DNA from: a virus
Reading direction: 5' to 3' (one strand)
DNA length: 43,320 nucleotides
IMG/VR virus record: IMGVR_UViG_3300010153_000015
Location: 1-43,320 of that record
The notes under the pieces are model-generated. The model ran no database searches. It was not told where the DNA came from and saw nothing but the letters and a program-made list of their open reading frames with translations. The translations under genes and the position numbers were made by a program. Positions 27,861-36,500 of this stretch are shown here, piece by piece. Positions within the stretch are counted from its first letter, which is position 1. The number at the start of each line of letters is the position of its first letter.

Positions 27861-28856
27861 TTATTTAAGGCCAGCCAAACGCTTAGCCTCTTCTTGATTG
27901 GCCTTCACCCAAGCATAAAGCTCTTGGGCTCTGGCTCCCTTTGGAGGACCTGAAGTCTTTGCCGCATTCGCCTTAGACTTCCCAATCTGTCGCGCACTAG
28001 CCGCTCTAACCTGGCGTTGGCGGGCCTGCACTCGCTTTTGCTCCTGCACGCCTTTTTGAGCCTTTACCAGTTCGTATGCATCGGGTGTGCTTAATGCAAA
28101 CCCTGACGAACGCCGTTGACGAATAAGCTCTGCAACTTCCCCACGAAACCTTGTATCCCTCATTTCAGGATGTGATTCCATAAAGTCGCTCAAAGCCAAT
28201 CGCCGGGTTTCCCGCTCAGAATGCTCAGCAATCGGTTGAACCAATTGACTAAGCTTCGCAGCAGCAGCACGCTCGATGCGTGCCTCGATTCCTTCTGGGC
28301 TCAAAAGATCTGGAAGCTCCGATTCGGGCTTGGACAGAACTTGTTTAAGCTTGGGGTCATCAATGAGTTTAGCAAAAGCCTTTTGACGAGTAATAAGAGC
28401 ACGCTCTTTATCCCTCAAGGCTGTTTCCCTATCACCGTATGACGCCTCAAGATCGCGAGCTTTCGATGAATCTCGTTGGCGTTTGTTGTGGTAGTCACGA
28501 CGCAGATTGTGGATGACCTGCTTTGAAAGCGGGTCCAATTTCTCCAGATGCTCCGGTTTGATTCCCTTGTAGAAACCATCCAACGAAAAAGTTTCGTCTT
28601 CAGGTAGCTCCGATGTCAAAAGATCGAATCCTCGATCCGGCTTGTCATCAGCGTTTGTCTCATTGGTGCCCCGAGTCCCTGACTTGCCTTCAAGTTTCGC
28701 CGCGCTGTCGTGATCCTGAGCCGCATTAACCTGCTCGATGATGTTGCCCGAGGCTGCATCACTGGTAGCCACATCGGCTACAGGTTGGGCTGAGGGACCA
28801 TTAGACGCTACGGCTCCACCATCAACAGTAGAGTTGCTCAGTTCCGTGTCTGACAT
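27861..28856 (-). CDS. Head scaffolding protein
   Basis: 331 aa, hydrophilic and largely helical. The N-terminal ~95 residues are acidic and Ser/Ala/Asp-rich. A charged coiled-coil region (about 105-190: LDPLSKQVIHNLRRDYHNKRQRDSSK ... TALRDKERALITRQKAF) follows. The C-terminal 60 residues are strongly basic (VQARQRQVRAASARQIGKSKANAAK), as in scaffolds that bind the coat protein through a basic helix-loop-helix tail. Position immediately upstream of the major capsid gene is diagnostic. AAGGAG at 28862-28867 gives a good start. A possible promoter lies just upstream. Confidence 0.8.
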   Translation of the reverse strand: MSDTELSNSTVDGGAVASNGPSAQPVADVATSDAASGNIIEQVNAAQDHDSAAKLEGKSGTRGTNETNADDKPDRGFDLLTSELPEDETFSLDGFYKGIKPEHLEKLDPLSKQVIHNLRRDYHNKRQRDSSKARDLEASYGDRETALRDKERALITRQKAFAKLIDDPKLKQVLSKPESELPDLLSPEGIEARIERAAAAKLSQLVQPIAEHSERETRRLALSDFMESHPEMRDTRFRGEVAELIRQRRSSGFALSTPDAYELVKAQKGVQEQKRVQARQRQVRAASARQIGKSKANAAKTSGPPKGARAQELYAWVKANQEEAKRLAGLK

Positions 28857-28897
28857 TTTTTCTCCTTACATACAGGCAAGGGCACCTGCATAGAACG

Positions 28898-28926
28898 ATT
28901 GTAAAGCTCCACGGCATGTGAAGCAA
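28898..28926 (-). promoter_or_regulatory. Possible promoter ahead of the scaffold-capsid genes
   Basis: In the 79-base gap upstream of the scaffold, the minus strand has TTGCTT (28921-28926) and TACAAT (28898-28903), separated by exactly 17 bases. The -10 matches the bacterial consensus at five of six positions, the -35 at only three. This is one of the few real intergenic gaps inside the late block, and it precedes the genes needed in highest amount. The call is from sequence alone. Confidence 0.35.
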
Positions 28927-28935
28927 GAGTGTAAG

Positions 28936-29556
28936 CTACATGTTTTCAGAAAGAAGCTCTTCGTCTGGCGACATAGGCTCCTCTTCACCCGCTGGCATTG
29001 GTGGCGGCTCAGCGCCCTCTGCCATCACTTCTTCACCTGGTGGCGATTGAAGATCTTGCGCAAGCTGCTTATCTTTTTCCATCATCTTAAGTTTACCAGC
29101 GGCAGCCTTAAGAGCAGAATCGGAAACTAGCCCTTCCGGTTCAAACATGTACTTTTCGTAGTTACCCTCGGCATCCACAAAGCGAATTGCTTCAATTAAA
29201 GCAATAGCTGGTGCGTAAACCTCGGCAGGAAGAGGCTCTGCCCAACGGTCGCCCTTCTGAATCATGTCGGGGTTGGGTTCCCAAGCAGGAATCTCAACAT
29301 CCGTTCCAGCCAAGGCGTCGAGGGTCTTGTCCATCTGATCCGAAAACATCGAGATTGTTTTTATCTTAAATGGTTTCTCGGGCGGTGGAGCGCCCATGGC
29401 AAGTTCCTGCATTTTGAGATCAGCTTCTTGTGCGCGAAGTTGCTCAACATCTTGCGTGCTCGGCCCCATATCACCCCCGGAAGGAGGGGGCATTGGAGGA
29501 CCGCCAGGCTCTCCTGGGTATGGAAGGCTTTCTCCGGTGACTGGATCAACTGGCAT
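28936..29556 (-). CDS. Proline-rich late protein, 206 aa (unknown)
   Basis: An in-frame ATG exists upstream at 29610, but I chose 29556 because AAGGAGAG precedes it at the right distance and the protein then begins MPVDPVTGESLPYPGEPGGPP. This opening resembles that of the 221-aa gene at 32877-33542 (DPLTGE...YPRPGES). The body is Pro/Glu/Met-rich, with a helical central region. The C-terminus is low-complexity, with repeated Glu-Pro phrases (AEGAEPPPMPAGEEEP). Located between the double zinc-ribbon gene and the scaffold, it may be a head-assembly factor or minor capsid protein. No family was recognised. Confidence 0.6.
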   Translation of the reverse strand: MPVDPVTGESLPYPGEPGGPPMPPPSGGDMGPSTQDVEQLRAQEADLKMQELAMGAPPPEKPFKIKTISMFSDQMDKTLDALAGTDVEIPAWEPNPDMIQKGDRWAEPLPAEVYAPAIALIEAIRFVDAEGNYEKYMFEPEGLVSDSALKAAAGKLKMMEKDKQLAQDLQSPPGEEVMAEGAEPPPMPAGEEEPMSPDEELLSENM

Positions 29557-29572
29557 TTTCTCTCTCCTTAAA

Positions 29573-30196
29573 TCATTCTGGTGGAAGAAGCGTATCAACA
29601 CGCCCTTCATCTATTGCTTTTCTGAAGTCTTTGTACGCGGGATCATTATGAACTCTGTCATAGTAATCCTTATACGTTTCTTTTTCCTCTTCAACCTTTG
29701 ATTCGTTTTTTACTATCTCACCAGCCAAATCCCAATCTCCATCAACAGGAGTCAATCCTCGTTGCCTACAAATCTCGCGGCGGTGGTTTTCAGATGTGAG
29801 AGTAACCCCAAGGCCCCGATCATAATAAGGGAACCGGGCCCAGTGCATGTCGAGTTTAACTTTCCAGACGCGGCCAGCCTTTCCATCGCAAGAGTCAAAC
29901 TCACACTCGACTTCTTGTGGCGCTTTGCCAACAAACCACTCCCAAGTACCGTGGTTACATGTGGCGCATTTGTACTGAACAAGACGTTCTTTCTTCAGAA
30001 ACTCTTCAGCAGATGTTCCAGTACCGTAAATCGTATGCCCGTTCTTACGTTTTGGTGGTGGTCGCCAATTGAGTTTTCTGTGTTTGGCGTTTGAGCCGCA
30101 TTCCTCACACTCAATTTCTACCGGGCGTGACGCAATGCTAGTAAAGATCTCAGTCTCGTGCTCACATTTCTCACAATCAAAAGTGTAAATAGGCAT
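29573..30196 (-). CDS. Double zinc-ribbon protein (FmdB-like N-terminus)
   Basis: Two CxxC zinc-ribbon modules are visible. The first, residues 4-36, has C8, C11, C30 and C33 and opens MPIYTFDCEKCEHE like FmdB regulatory-type ribbons. The second has C77, C80, C98 and C103. A downstream segment 'FPYYDRGLGVTLTSENHRREICRQRGLTPVDGD' is the conserved phrase of a phage family that lies next to the portal in many phages and is of unproven role. The start codon overlaps the portal stop as TAATG at 30196, so translation is coupled. A zinc-stabilised structural or regulatory role is inferred. Confidence 0.75.
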   Translation of the reverse strand: MPIYTFDCEKCEHETEIFTSIASRPVEIECEECGSNAKHRKLNWRPPPKRKNGHTIYGTGTSAEEFLKKERLVQYKCATCNHGTWEWFVGKAPQEVECEFDSCDGKAGRVWKVKLDMHWARFPYYDRGLGVTLTSENHRREICRQRGLTPVDGDWDLAGEIVKNESKVEEEKETYKDYYDRVHNDPAYKDFRKAIDEGRVDTLLPPE

Positions 30197-32505
30197 TATT
30201 GACCACCAATCTGGGAAAGAAGCCCTTCAAGCAAAGCACGTTGCTCATCTTCTGGCAACTGTAACGCTTGCTGAAGCTGTTGGATAACCTCTGGCGGCGC
30301 TCCGCCCTGCTGGAAAATCTGAATCAACTGTTCTATTGCCTGTGCTGGGGGCATAGACAAAAGCTGCTGAATCATTTCAGGGGGTAGCCCCCCGCCCGCC
30401 GGAGCGGACGGAGGACCTTGTGTTGGACCCGCCTGGGGCTGGGGAGGCGGAGCCGCCTGTTGTTGTGGTGGTGGCGGCCCCTGCGGGGGTCCGGGTGGGG
30501 GTCCTGCTGGAGGTCCAGGTGGAGGAGCGCCTTCTGGCGGGAGGCCGGGCGGTGCCGCTTTGCCCTCGCCCATTTCGGCTTCTTTTTTAGCTTGTTCAGC
30601 GGTTTCTTCTTCTAAAGCAAGAGAAAGCGCATCGGGGTGCATGTCTTGTGGCAAATCAAACTTCTCAACCAACGCTTCCATCTGAGCTTTAGCAAGGACA
30701 GATTCCGGCCCGCCTTTTTGGACAAGGGCCCAAAGCTGTTGAAGCGGCTGGAGCAACTGAAGGACAGCATCACGAACAGCCTGGTCCGAGAATGGTGTGC
30801 GTCGAGAGTCCACAACCTCAATATGAAAGTCGCCCTCAAGATCTTCAACAGTAATCTCAAGCGTATCAGGACCAACTTTAACGTAAATGACATCCGGGGC
30901 AGGAGGCATCTCAACATCAATCTCAGCGGTTGCTTGCACAACAACGGCCTCGCCTTCTTCGGCCTCTTCAGCAGCCTCCTCCGCAACCTCTTGAGCTTCT
31001 TCTACAACCTCTTCAACCTTGTCTTCAGCCTCGTTAAGAGCGTCTTCTGTCTGCTCTTCTTTCTGTTCAACATCATCTACATCAATGAGTTCTCGCTTGT
31101 ACTCCATTCCGAAGTCTCTTGCGGGAGCCTCCATTGAAGCCACAACAGCACGAAGAAAAACCTGAACAACCTGAGCAACCCAGTTGTCCTTAATCATGGC
31201 GTGCCGACCATACTCTGACTCGGTATAGTCTCGAAGGTTCATGACCTCTGTAGCGGTTGCTTTAGTTACGCCACCGTAAGCATTAGGGCTTGTCCCAGCA
31301 GCCCTCTCAAGATCGGCCTCCGCCTGCATTTCATACTGCATAATGTTGGGAGATATTGTAGCATTCTGAATAGGCACAATGACATTGTTTAAAGCTCGAC
31401 CATTCAGCCGACCGTCTTCCACAGGAATCACAAGACCATCAACGCCAGCAGTAATCAAACTCATTTGATCTGCGGTAAGGACACCATCAAGAGCAAGGTA
31501 CTGTCGAGAATCTCGTCGCGCTGCATTAGCTCGAAAGGACCTGAAGACGTTGATTTCTTGGATCTGTGGGAACAAACGTGAAGCATGGCTGATGCCACGC
31601 AACGGAAACTCGGGCTCTTGATTAAAAATCAACGGAACAACGTGCGGAAGAGGGTCCCCTGCACGAGTCGAATAAGGCATAGGCCCACTAAAAACAGGGT
31701 GCTCATAATCGTCTGCTTGATCTAAAAGATAGACCTCAAACTTGCCGCGCATGGCTCCGTCGCCGCCCTCGTAGGTGTCCACAAGGTTGCAGACCTCTAA
31801 AACCCGGACAAACAAATCCTCGTCTGCGTTGTATTTATTGTTTCCTTTCTGATTCTTTGGACCGCGCTGAGTGCCCCTGCTTGTTTTCGCATTCTTACTG
31901 GAAAGAAAATCCTCTCTCGGTTGACCAGCGAGGCCGCTAAGACCGTACTGGTCCTCGACTTCTTTCAGTGGTCTATAATAAACATGGCCAATGAAACGAG
32001 AATCTTCCTCGTCGTAGACATCGGAATCAAGAACCATCTCCCAATACGGGATGACCCGGAACCAAACTCGGTCAAGAACGTCTCCAGGGCCATCGTCCAC
32101 GCCTACTTTTATGCCAGACCCTGGGTACAACAAGCCTTGCCGAATGGCTTTGAGAACACGAAGATGAGTTCTGTTCTGATTCAGCCACTTATTGGCTACT
32201 AACTCAACTTTCGTAGCGTCTCCACCAAGGGTGGGGCCGGGCCCCACGACCACACGAGCGGCTTTTGGGTATAAAGAAGCAACATACGATTCGATAATTC
32301 CATAAAGGCGATTGACTTCAATCTGGATCTGGCTAGGCAAGTCCTGCATTTGGCGGACGCCACCGCCTTGTTGAGTCTCCCAGAACCTCGTTAAATAGGT
32401 CTCCTTATAAAGACGCCAGTCTTTAGCCTGCGTCTTAGTAGATTTATCATGAGTCTCAAGGTGAGCACGGATGACTTTGGGAGTAAGAATGTCGTTTTCA
32501 GCCAT
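30196..32505 (-). CDS. Portal protein
   Basis: 769 aa. The N-terminal ~450 residues have the podoviral portal layout: NRLYGIIESYVASLYPKAARVVVGP at about 65-90, 'PYWEMVLDSDVYDEEDSRFIGHVYYRP', and the helical 'SPNAYGGVTKATATEVMNLRDYTESEYGRHAMIKDNWV' at about 410-445 ('Ata.ev...e...'). Two additions are unusual. One is a Glu/Ala-rich acidic segment at about 474-534; the other is a Pro/Gln/Gly-rich segment at about 649-706. The last ~60 residues are Gln/Leu-rich helix. The dodecameric ring at the capsid vertex is the expected role. It follows the 125-aa gene and is translationally coupled to the zinc-ribbon gene. Strong class call; length is within the larger end for portals. Confidence 0.85.
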   Translation of the reverse strand: MAENDILTPKVIRAHLETHDKSTKTQAKDWRLYKETYLTRFWETQQGGGVRQMQDLPSQIQIEVNRLYGIIESYVASLYPKAARVVVGPGPTLGGDATKVELVANKWLNQNRTHLRVLKAIRQGLLYPGSGIKVGVDDGPGDVLDRVWFRVIPYWEMVLDSDVYDEEDSRFIGHVYYRPLKEVEDQYGLSGLAGQPREDFLSSKNAKTSRGTQRGPKNQKGNNKYNADEDLFVRVLEVCNLVDTYEGGDGAMRGKFEVYLLDQADDYEHPVFSGPMPYSTRAGDPLPHVVPLIFNQEPEFPLRGISHASRLFPQIQEINVFRSFRANAARRDSRQYLALDGVLTADQMSLITAGVDGLVIPVEDGRLNGRALNNVIVPIQNATISPNIMQYEMQAEADLERAAGTSPNAYGGVTKATATEVMNLRDYTESEYGRHAMIKDNWVAQVVQVFLRAVVASMEAPARDFGMEYKRELIDVDDVEQKEEQTEDALNEAEDKVEEVVEEAQEVAEEAAEEAEEGEAVVVQATAEIDVEMPPAPDVIYVKVGPDTLEITVEDLEGDFHIEVVDSRRTPFSDQAVRDAVLQLLQPLQQLWALVQKGGPESVLAKAQMEALVEKFDLPQDMHPDALSLALEEETAEQAKKEAEMGEGKAAPPGLPPEGAPPPGPPAGPPPGPPQGPPPPQQQAAPPPQPQAGPTQGPPSAPAGGGLPPEMIQQLLSMPPAQAIEQLIQIFQQGGAPPEVIQQLQQALQLPEDEQRALLEGLLSQIGGQ

Positions 32506-32512
32506 GACCTGC

Positions 32513-32890
32513 CTATTTTGTTTCCATTAAAGGGAATCGATCTTTGATAGCCTCATACTCATCTTTAGAGACATAGCGCAAATCGCCACGTGATAACCCC
32601 TCAATAATACGCTCAGCCTGGGCTGGATACCGATTCATTACATCCTCCACTAAACCGTCCGAGTCTATTTCACTCAGCCCCTGCCCTACAAGGGTTTTTA
32701 AAACGGAACTCTTAAGAGCCTTAGCCTTAGCCTTTTGTTCGGCCATGTACTCCTTGTTGAACTCTGGAAACTCCTTGTTTGCTTCTTGCGCGTGGTACTC
32801 CAACGACTGCTGATAAGTGTCGCCTTCTTGTAAACGTTCCATGACCGCCCGTGATTTTCTCATTGCTTTGTTAATGTCATCGTGCGCCAT
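32513..32890 (-). CDS. Small hypothetical late protein, 125 aa
   Basis: Not recognised. It is highly charged and probably all-helical, with an N-terminal coiled-coil-like stretch (NKAMRKSRAVMERLQEGDTYQQSLEYHAQEANKEF) and a C-terminal 'GDLRYVSKDEYEAIKDRF'. It overlaps the 221-aa gene by 14 bases and ends seven bases before the portal start, so it is clearly part of the same transcription unit. A small assembly factor is possible but unproven. Confidence 0.6.
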   Translation of the reverse strand: MAHDDINKAMRKSRAVMERLQEGDTYQQSLEYHAQEANKEFPEFNKEYMAEQKAKAKALKSSVLKTLVGQGLSEIDSDGLVEDVMNRYPAQAERIIEGLSRGDLRYVSKDEYEAIKDRFPLMETK

Positions 32891-33542
32891 CGCTCCTCCT
32901 TATGTCAGCCCATTCATTAGAAGTGAAGTATTCAGTTTCTTTTGTCTCTGGGTAATAAACGCCAATCTCGTCATCCTCGAACTCGCCAGATGCGTTGGTT
33001 TCATACGCTATCCCATGGCCCCCTGGCATATCACCAGTCCACGCCAAGGCGAGGTCTTCGTAGAACAAATCGGAGTCGTCGTCCATGAAAGCCTCGATGG
33101 CGTTCTTCGCGTTCTTCTTTTCCTCATCGGGCCACTTGTGTTCCTTTGCTGCGTTGTCAATCTCATCCATAAGATGATCAACCCCGCGTGTCGGGGGCTC
33201 ATCAACGGGGGGCTCAGGGGTATGGATAGGGGGACGTGGGTGATTCTTTCTCCATTTTTTCAGTCTTTCCCACGCTTCTATAGACTTCCGAATTTCGTCC
33301 ATACCTTTCTCAAGTACCTCCATTTTTTCAGGGCTAACTAAATCAGGATCTCTTGCCTCTGGGGAGGTCCAGCCTCTACCTATGGTGCGAATAGTCTCTT
33401 CCCATTCCTCCTCTGACATCTCGCCAGCGAGGCCGGGCTTTCTCTTTTTCTTTCTCCGGGTCGTTTCTGGAGGCCCACCCATCAGGCTTTCGCCTGGGCG
33501 CGGGTATCGCATCTCCCCTGTTAGTGGATCGTAGCCAGCCAT
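32877..33542 (-). CDS. Hypothetical late protein, 221 aa
   Basis: Not recognised. The opening MAGYDPLTGEMRYPRPGESLMGGPPE resembles the opening of the proline-rich 206-aa protein at 28936-29556. A basic cluster (RRKKKRKPG at about 29-37), a helical middle, a proline-rich hinge (HPRPPIHTPEPPVDEPP) and an acidic C-terminal domain (DDDSDLFYEDLALAW) follow. The start is coupled to the 1492-aa gene stop by TAATG at 33542. The shared N-terminal phrase may be a virion-incorporation or partner-binding tag. Confidence 0.6.
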   Translation of the reverse strand: MAGYDPLTGEMRYPRPGESLMGGPPETTRRKKKRKPGLAGEMSEEEWEETIRTIGRGWTSPEARDPDLVSPEKMEVLEKGMDEIRKSIEAWERLKKWRKNHPRPPIHTPEPPVDEPPTRGVDHLMDEIDNAAKEHKWPDEEKKNAKNAIEAFMDDDSDLFYEDLALAWTGDMPGGHGIAYETNASGEFEDDEIGVYYPETKETEYFTSNEWADIRRSDGAR

Positions 33543-36500
33543 TACCGCCTCGTCCCCGGCAAATACGCTCTCCTGTAACGAGCCTCATCCACTTTCTGCT
33601 GTTCGGAGCCTTGATAAGCTCGGTCAGCTTCTTCCTCCGCTGAAAGACCGGGCTCACTGTAACGACCCACAAACCCGGCTCTCTTAGGAGTGATAAGATC
33701 CGTAGAGAGGCCAGCGCCCTTACTGACACGACCCACAAGCCCGGCGTTCTCTGAATCCTCAAGACCTTCCCAAAACTGACGCATCCCCCCTGTTCCTTCG
33801 GGAAGCCGCTCCCTCATCTGCCGATCTCGTTCCTGGGACCGCCTGATATTTTCGACCATCATTCCGCTCTGTGCTGGGAAGCCGTCCATCATGACATCTC
33901 GATCACTTACCCTTCTTTGAAGGTCGTCGATTGCTTCTTGTGTGGATTCTCCAGAGACATCCCTCATGGCCATTTGGCGAATTTCACTTTCGGAAAGATT
34001 AGGCTCAAGCTCTCTATAGAAAGCCTTCTGTCTTTCGTAATGCGCCCTTCTGTCCTCTCGCGAGCGCATCCGACGATATGGTTTCATGGTGCTCGACACG
34101 CCTCGACCAACCGCAGCAAGGCCCTCGGCTGCGACTTCTGGAGAAGTAAGAAGGCCCTTTTCCTGCCTTTCTTCATGACTCGGGAGGAGGCTTGCCAGCG
34201 CAGCAGGGGCTTGCGCTATCATTCCCATGCCCTCAACACCCGTGGCTGCGGTGGACGCAACGCCGCCACCTATCGAGTCCTCTTTGTAAATATTCCAGCC
34301 AAGCTCTGCTACAAATGCGGCATCGCCAAGCGCCACAAGAACAGGGACAGCCTTAGCGGCTGCGGCCCGGAGCTTGGCCAGCTTTGTGACGACTCCTTCT
34401 GTTTGCTCCATCTTTCTAAGGTTTACAATAGCCTCGCTTACCCGTTTTGATTGTTTCCTAAAATGTTCTTTTTGTGCTTCAGACATCTGCTCTGCCATCT
34501 TCTGAGCGTCGGGGGCAGCGTTGCGGCCAGAAACAGTCATCTGGTTCTCTGGGATATTGCTACCACTAACCATCATCTTACGCTTGCCTTCGAACTCGGG
34601 TGCCATGCCCCGTGACAACATATCATCGACATCTTCTCGCTTCCAACCGTAACGTGACGGGGTTTTTTCTAGATGCTCTACAGCAGAACCCTCAACCCAA
34701 TCGCTTTGGCTTGGGATGCGGCCAAACTTTTGCTTGTACGCTCTGGCCGAACCTAACCGAGTCCTGCCTGGGTACAGTTCCTCGATCTCGTCAAGAGCAT
34801 CTTGCGCGTCTTCGGCAAATTCCCACCCTGACAATACGCCCCCGGTTTCCCGGTCGTATACATAGTAATCATAATCTGGATATTTAGAACCAGACCGGAG
34901 AAACTCAGGATCATGAAAGCCTTCATCACCTCCATACATAAGGTTCCATTCGTCTTGCGGACCTGTAGGGGATTGGGGCCGGAGAAACTCAGGATCATGA
35001 AAGCCTTCATCACCTCCATACATAAGGTTCCATTCGTCTTGCGGACCTGTAGGGGATTGGGGGTCGATTCCGCGCATAAGAAGGTCGTCATCACTAAGAG
35101 GACGGCCCTCCCACTGTGCCTCGACTTCAGTCGGGGTAAAGATGTTGAGCCCAGACGCTGGGTCTTGGGCAATAAAAGCCTTCTGCTGCGAAGTCATCTC
35201 TGGGGGAGTGACTGACCTATAATTCTCTCTTGAGGGGCCAGAACTGATATTATGGGGGTCTGGCTCCCACGGTGGGTGAATGGTCGGCTCCCCTGTCATT
35301 GGAGGATATAAACGAGGAGAACGACCCTCGGGTACTCCAGCAGACCCAGGAAGCTCGCCTGCAATCTTGTAATCCTGAATCAACTGTGGGATTGATTTTC
35401 CAGACCGGCGATTCTCTGGGATTTCCACGAAGTCTACGAAACTCTCCCTTGGAATCCCCTCGTCCTGAAGGAGATCGCCTAAGCTTGGTCGGGCAGCCCT
35501 TGCGGCCCTTCCTCCAGCAGCCCTCTCCCCTCGCCTGAGTTGACCCTCTTGGCGTCGGGTCTCCATCTCATGACCGAACACTTCTTCTTCAATGAATGGC
35601 TCCGCAACAGTAGAGGCATACCTTTCTTCAAGTTCTCTAAAAGAGCGAGCGCGGCCTTCCTGGACGGAATCGTAGGAGGCTTGAAGCCTCTCCTGTGTTT
35701 TCGCAAGGCCCTTCTGCGCGTGTTCAAGGTCTTCCTCAAGGTAGCCCTGCCAGGGCAGGTAACCACGCCGGTCTTCTGGACTTAGATTTGCTATCTCGTC
35801 TCTAAGTCTCCGAACCTCTGCTGCTTGTTCGTCATGCAGTGTAAACAGGTCCCCCATCTGACGATATCCGCCCCGGCCATGCCGGAGAAACTTATCTGGA
35901 TCATTAAAACTTCTCGGCAGGGTGCTTGTGCCCCGCCCTCCGGGCTTCATCTCAGTTCGATAGACATCCTCAAGATACCTAAACGCTTTGTCTTCGTCTG
36001 CAATATAGAGAGTCTTCCCGTCGTCGCTTAGGCTTAAACCGGCGTCCGCAAGATCTTCCGCGTCCGCCCAGTTGTTGAGGATATCCGCAAAATACCTTTG
36101 CTCACTTGGGGATAGTTGCTTTTGTAATGGTGTAGCCATGGCTTTAGCTCCTTTTATAGGTATTGATTCTTCAAGTAACTGGGTAGAAGGCTTAGCGAAG
36201 CTGGGCGGCGTTAAACGCTCTGGGCCGATGTAAACCCCTGTCCCGTTTGTGGGGCGTCTTGTCTTTAGTGACCCCCACACGCGCTCGGCTTCGGGGGTCG
36301 TAGCGCCTGCGCCAGAACCAGATGGGGCAAAGAATACTCCGCCTGGGTACTTCTGCTCTAAAAGCTCAGTAGCGGCATCGTACATCTTGGAGCCGAGTCC
36401 TTGGCCACGGAGATGTTCAGCAAGCTGGACATCTTTGACCGCTTGCCCAGCCATTCCTTCTGGTAGGTCTGGAAACATCTCGCGAAGGCTTCTTGCCCAG

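Noticed and set aside
29557-29610. Upstream start for the proline-rich 206-aa protein
   Set aside because: The ATG at 29556 has a strong AAGGAGAG site and begins a phrase shared with another late protein; the extension overlaps the upstream zinc-ribbon gene.
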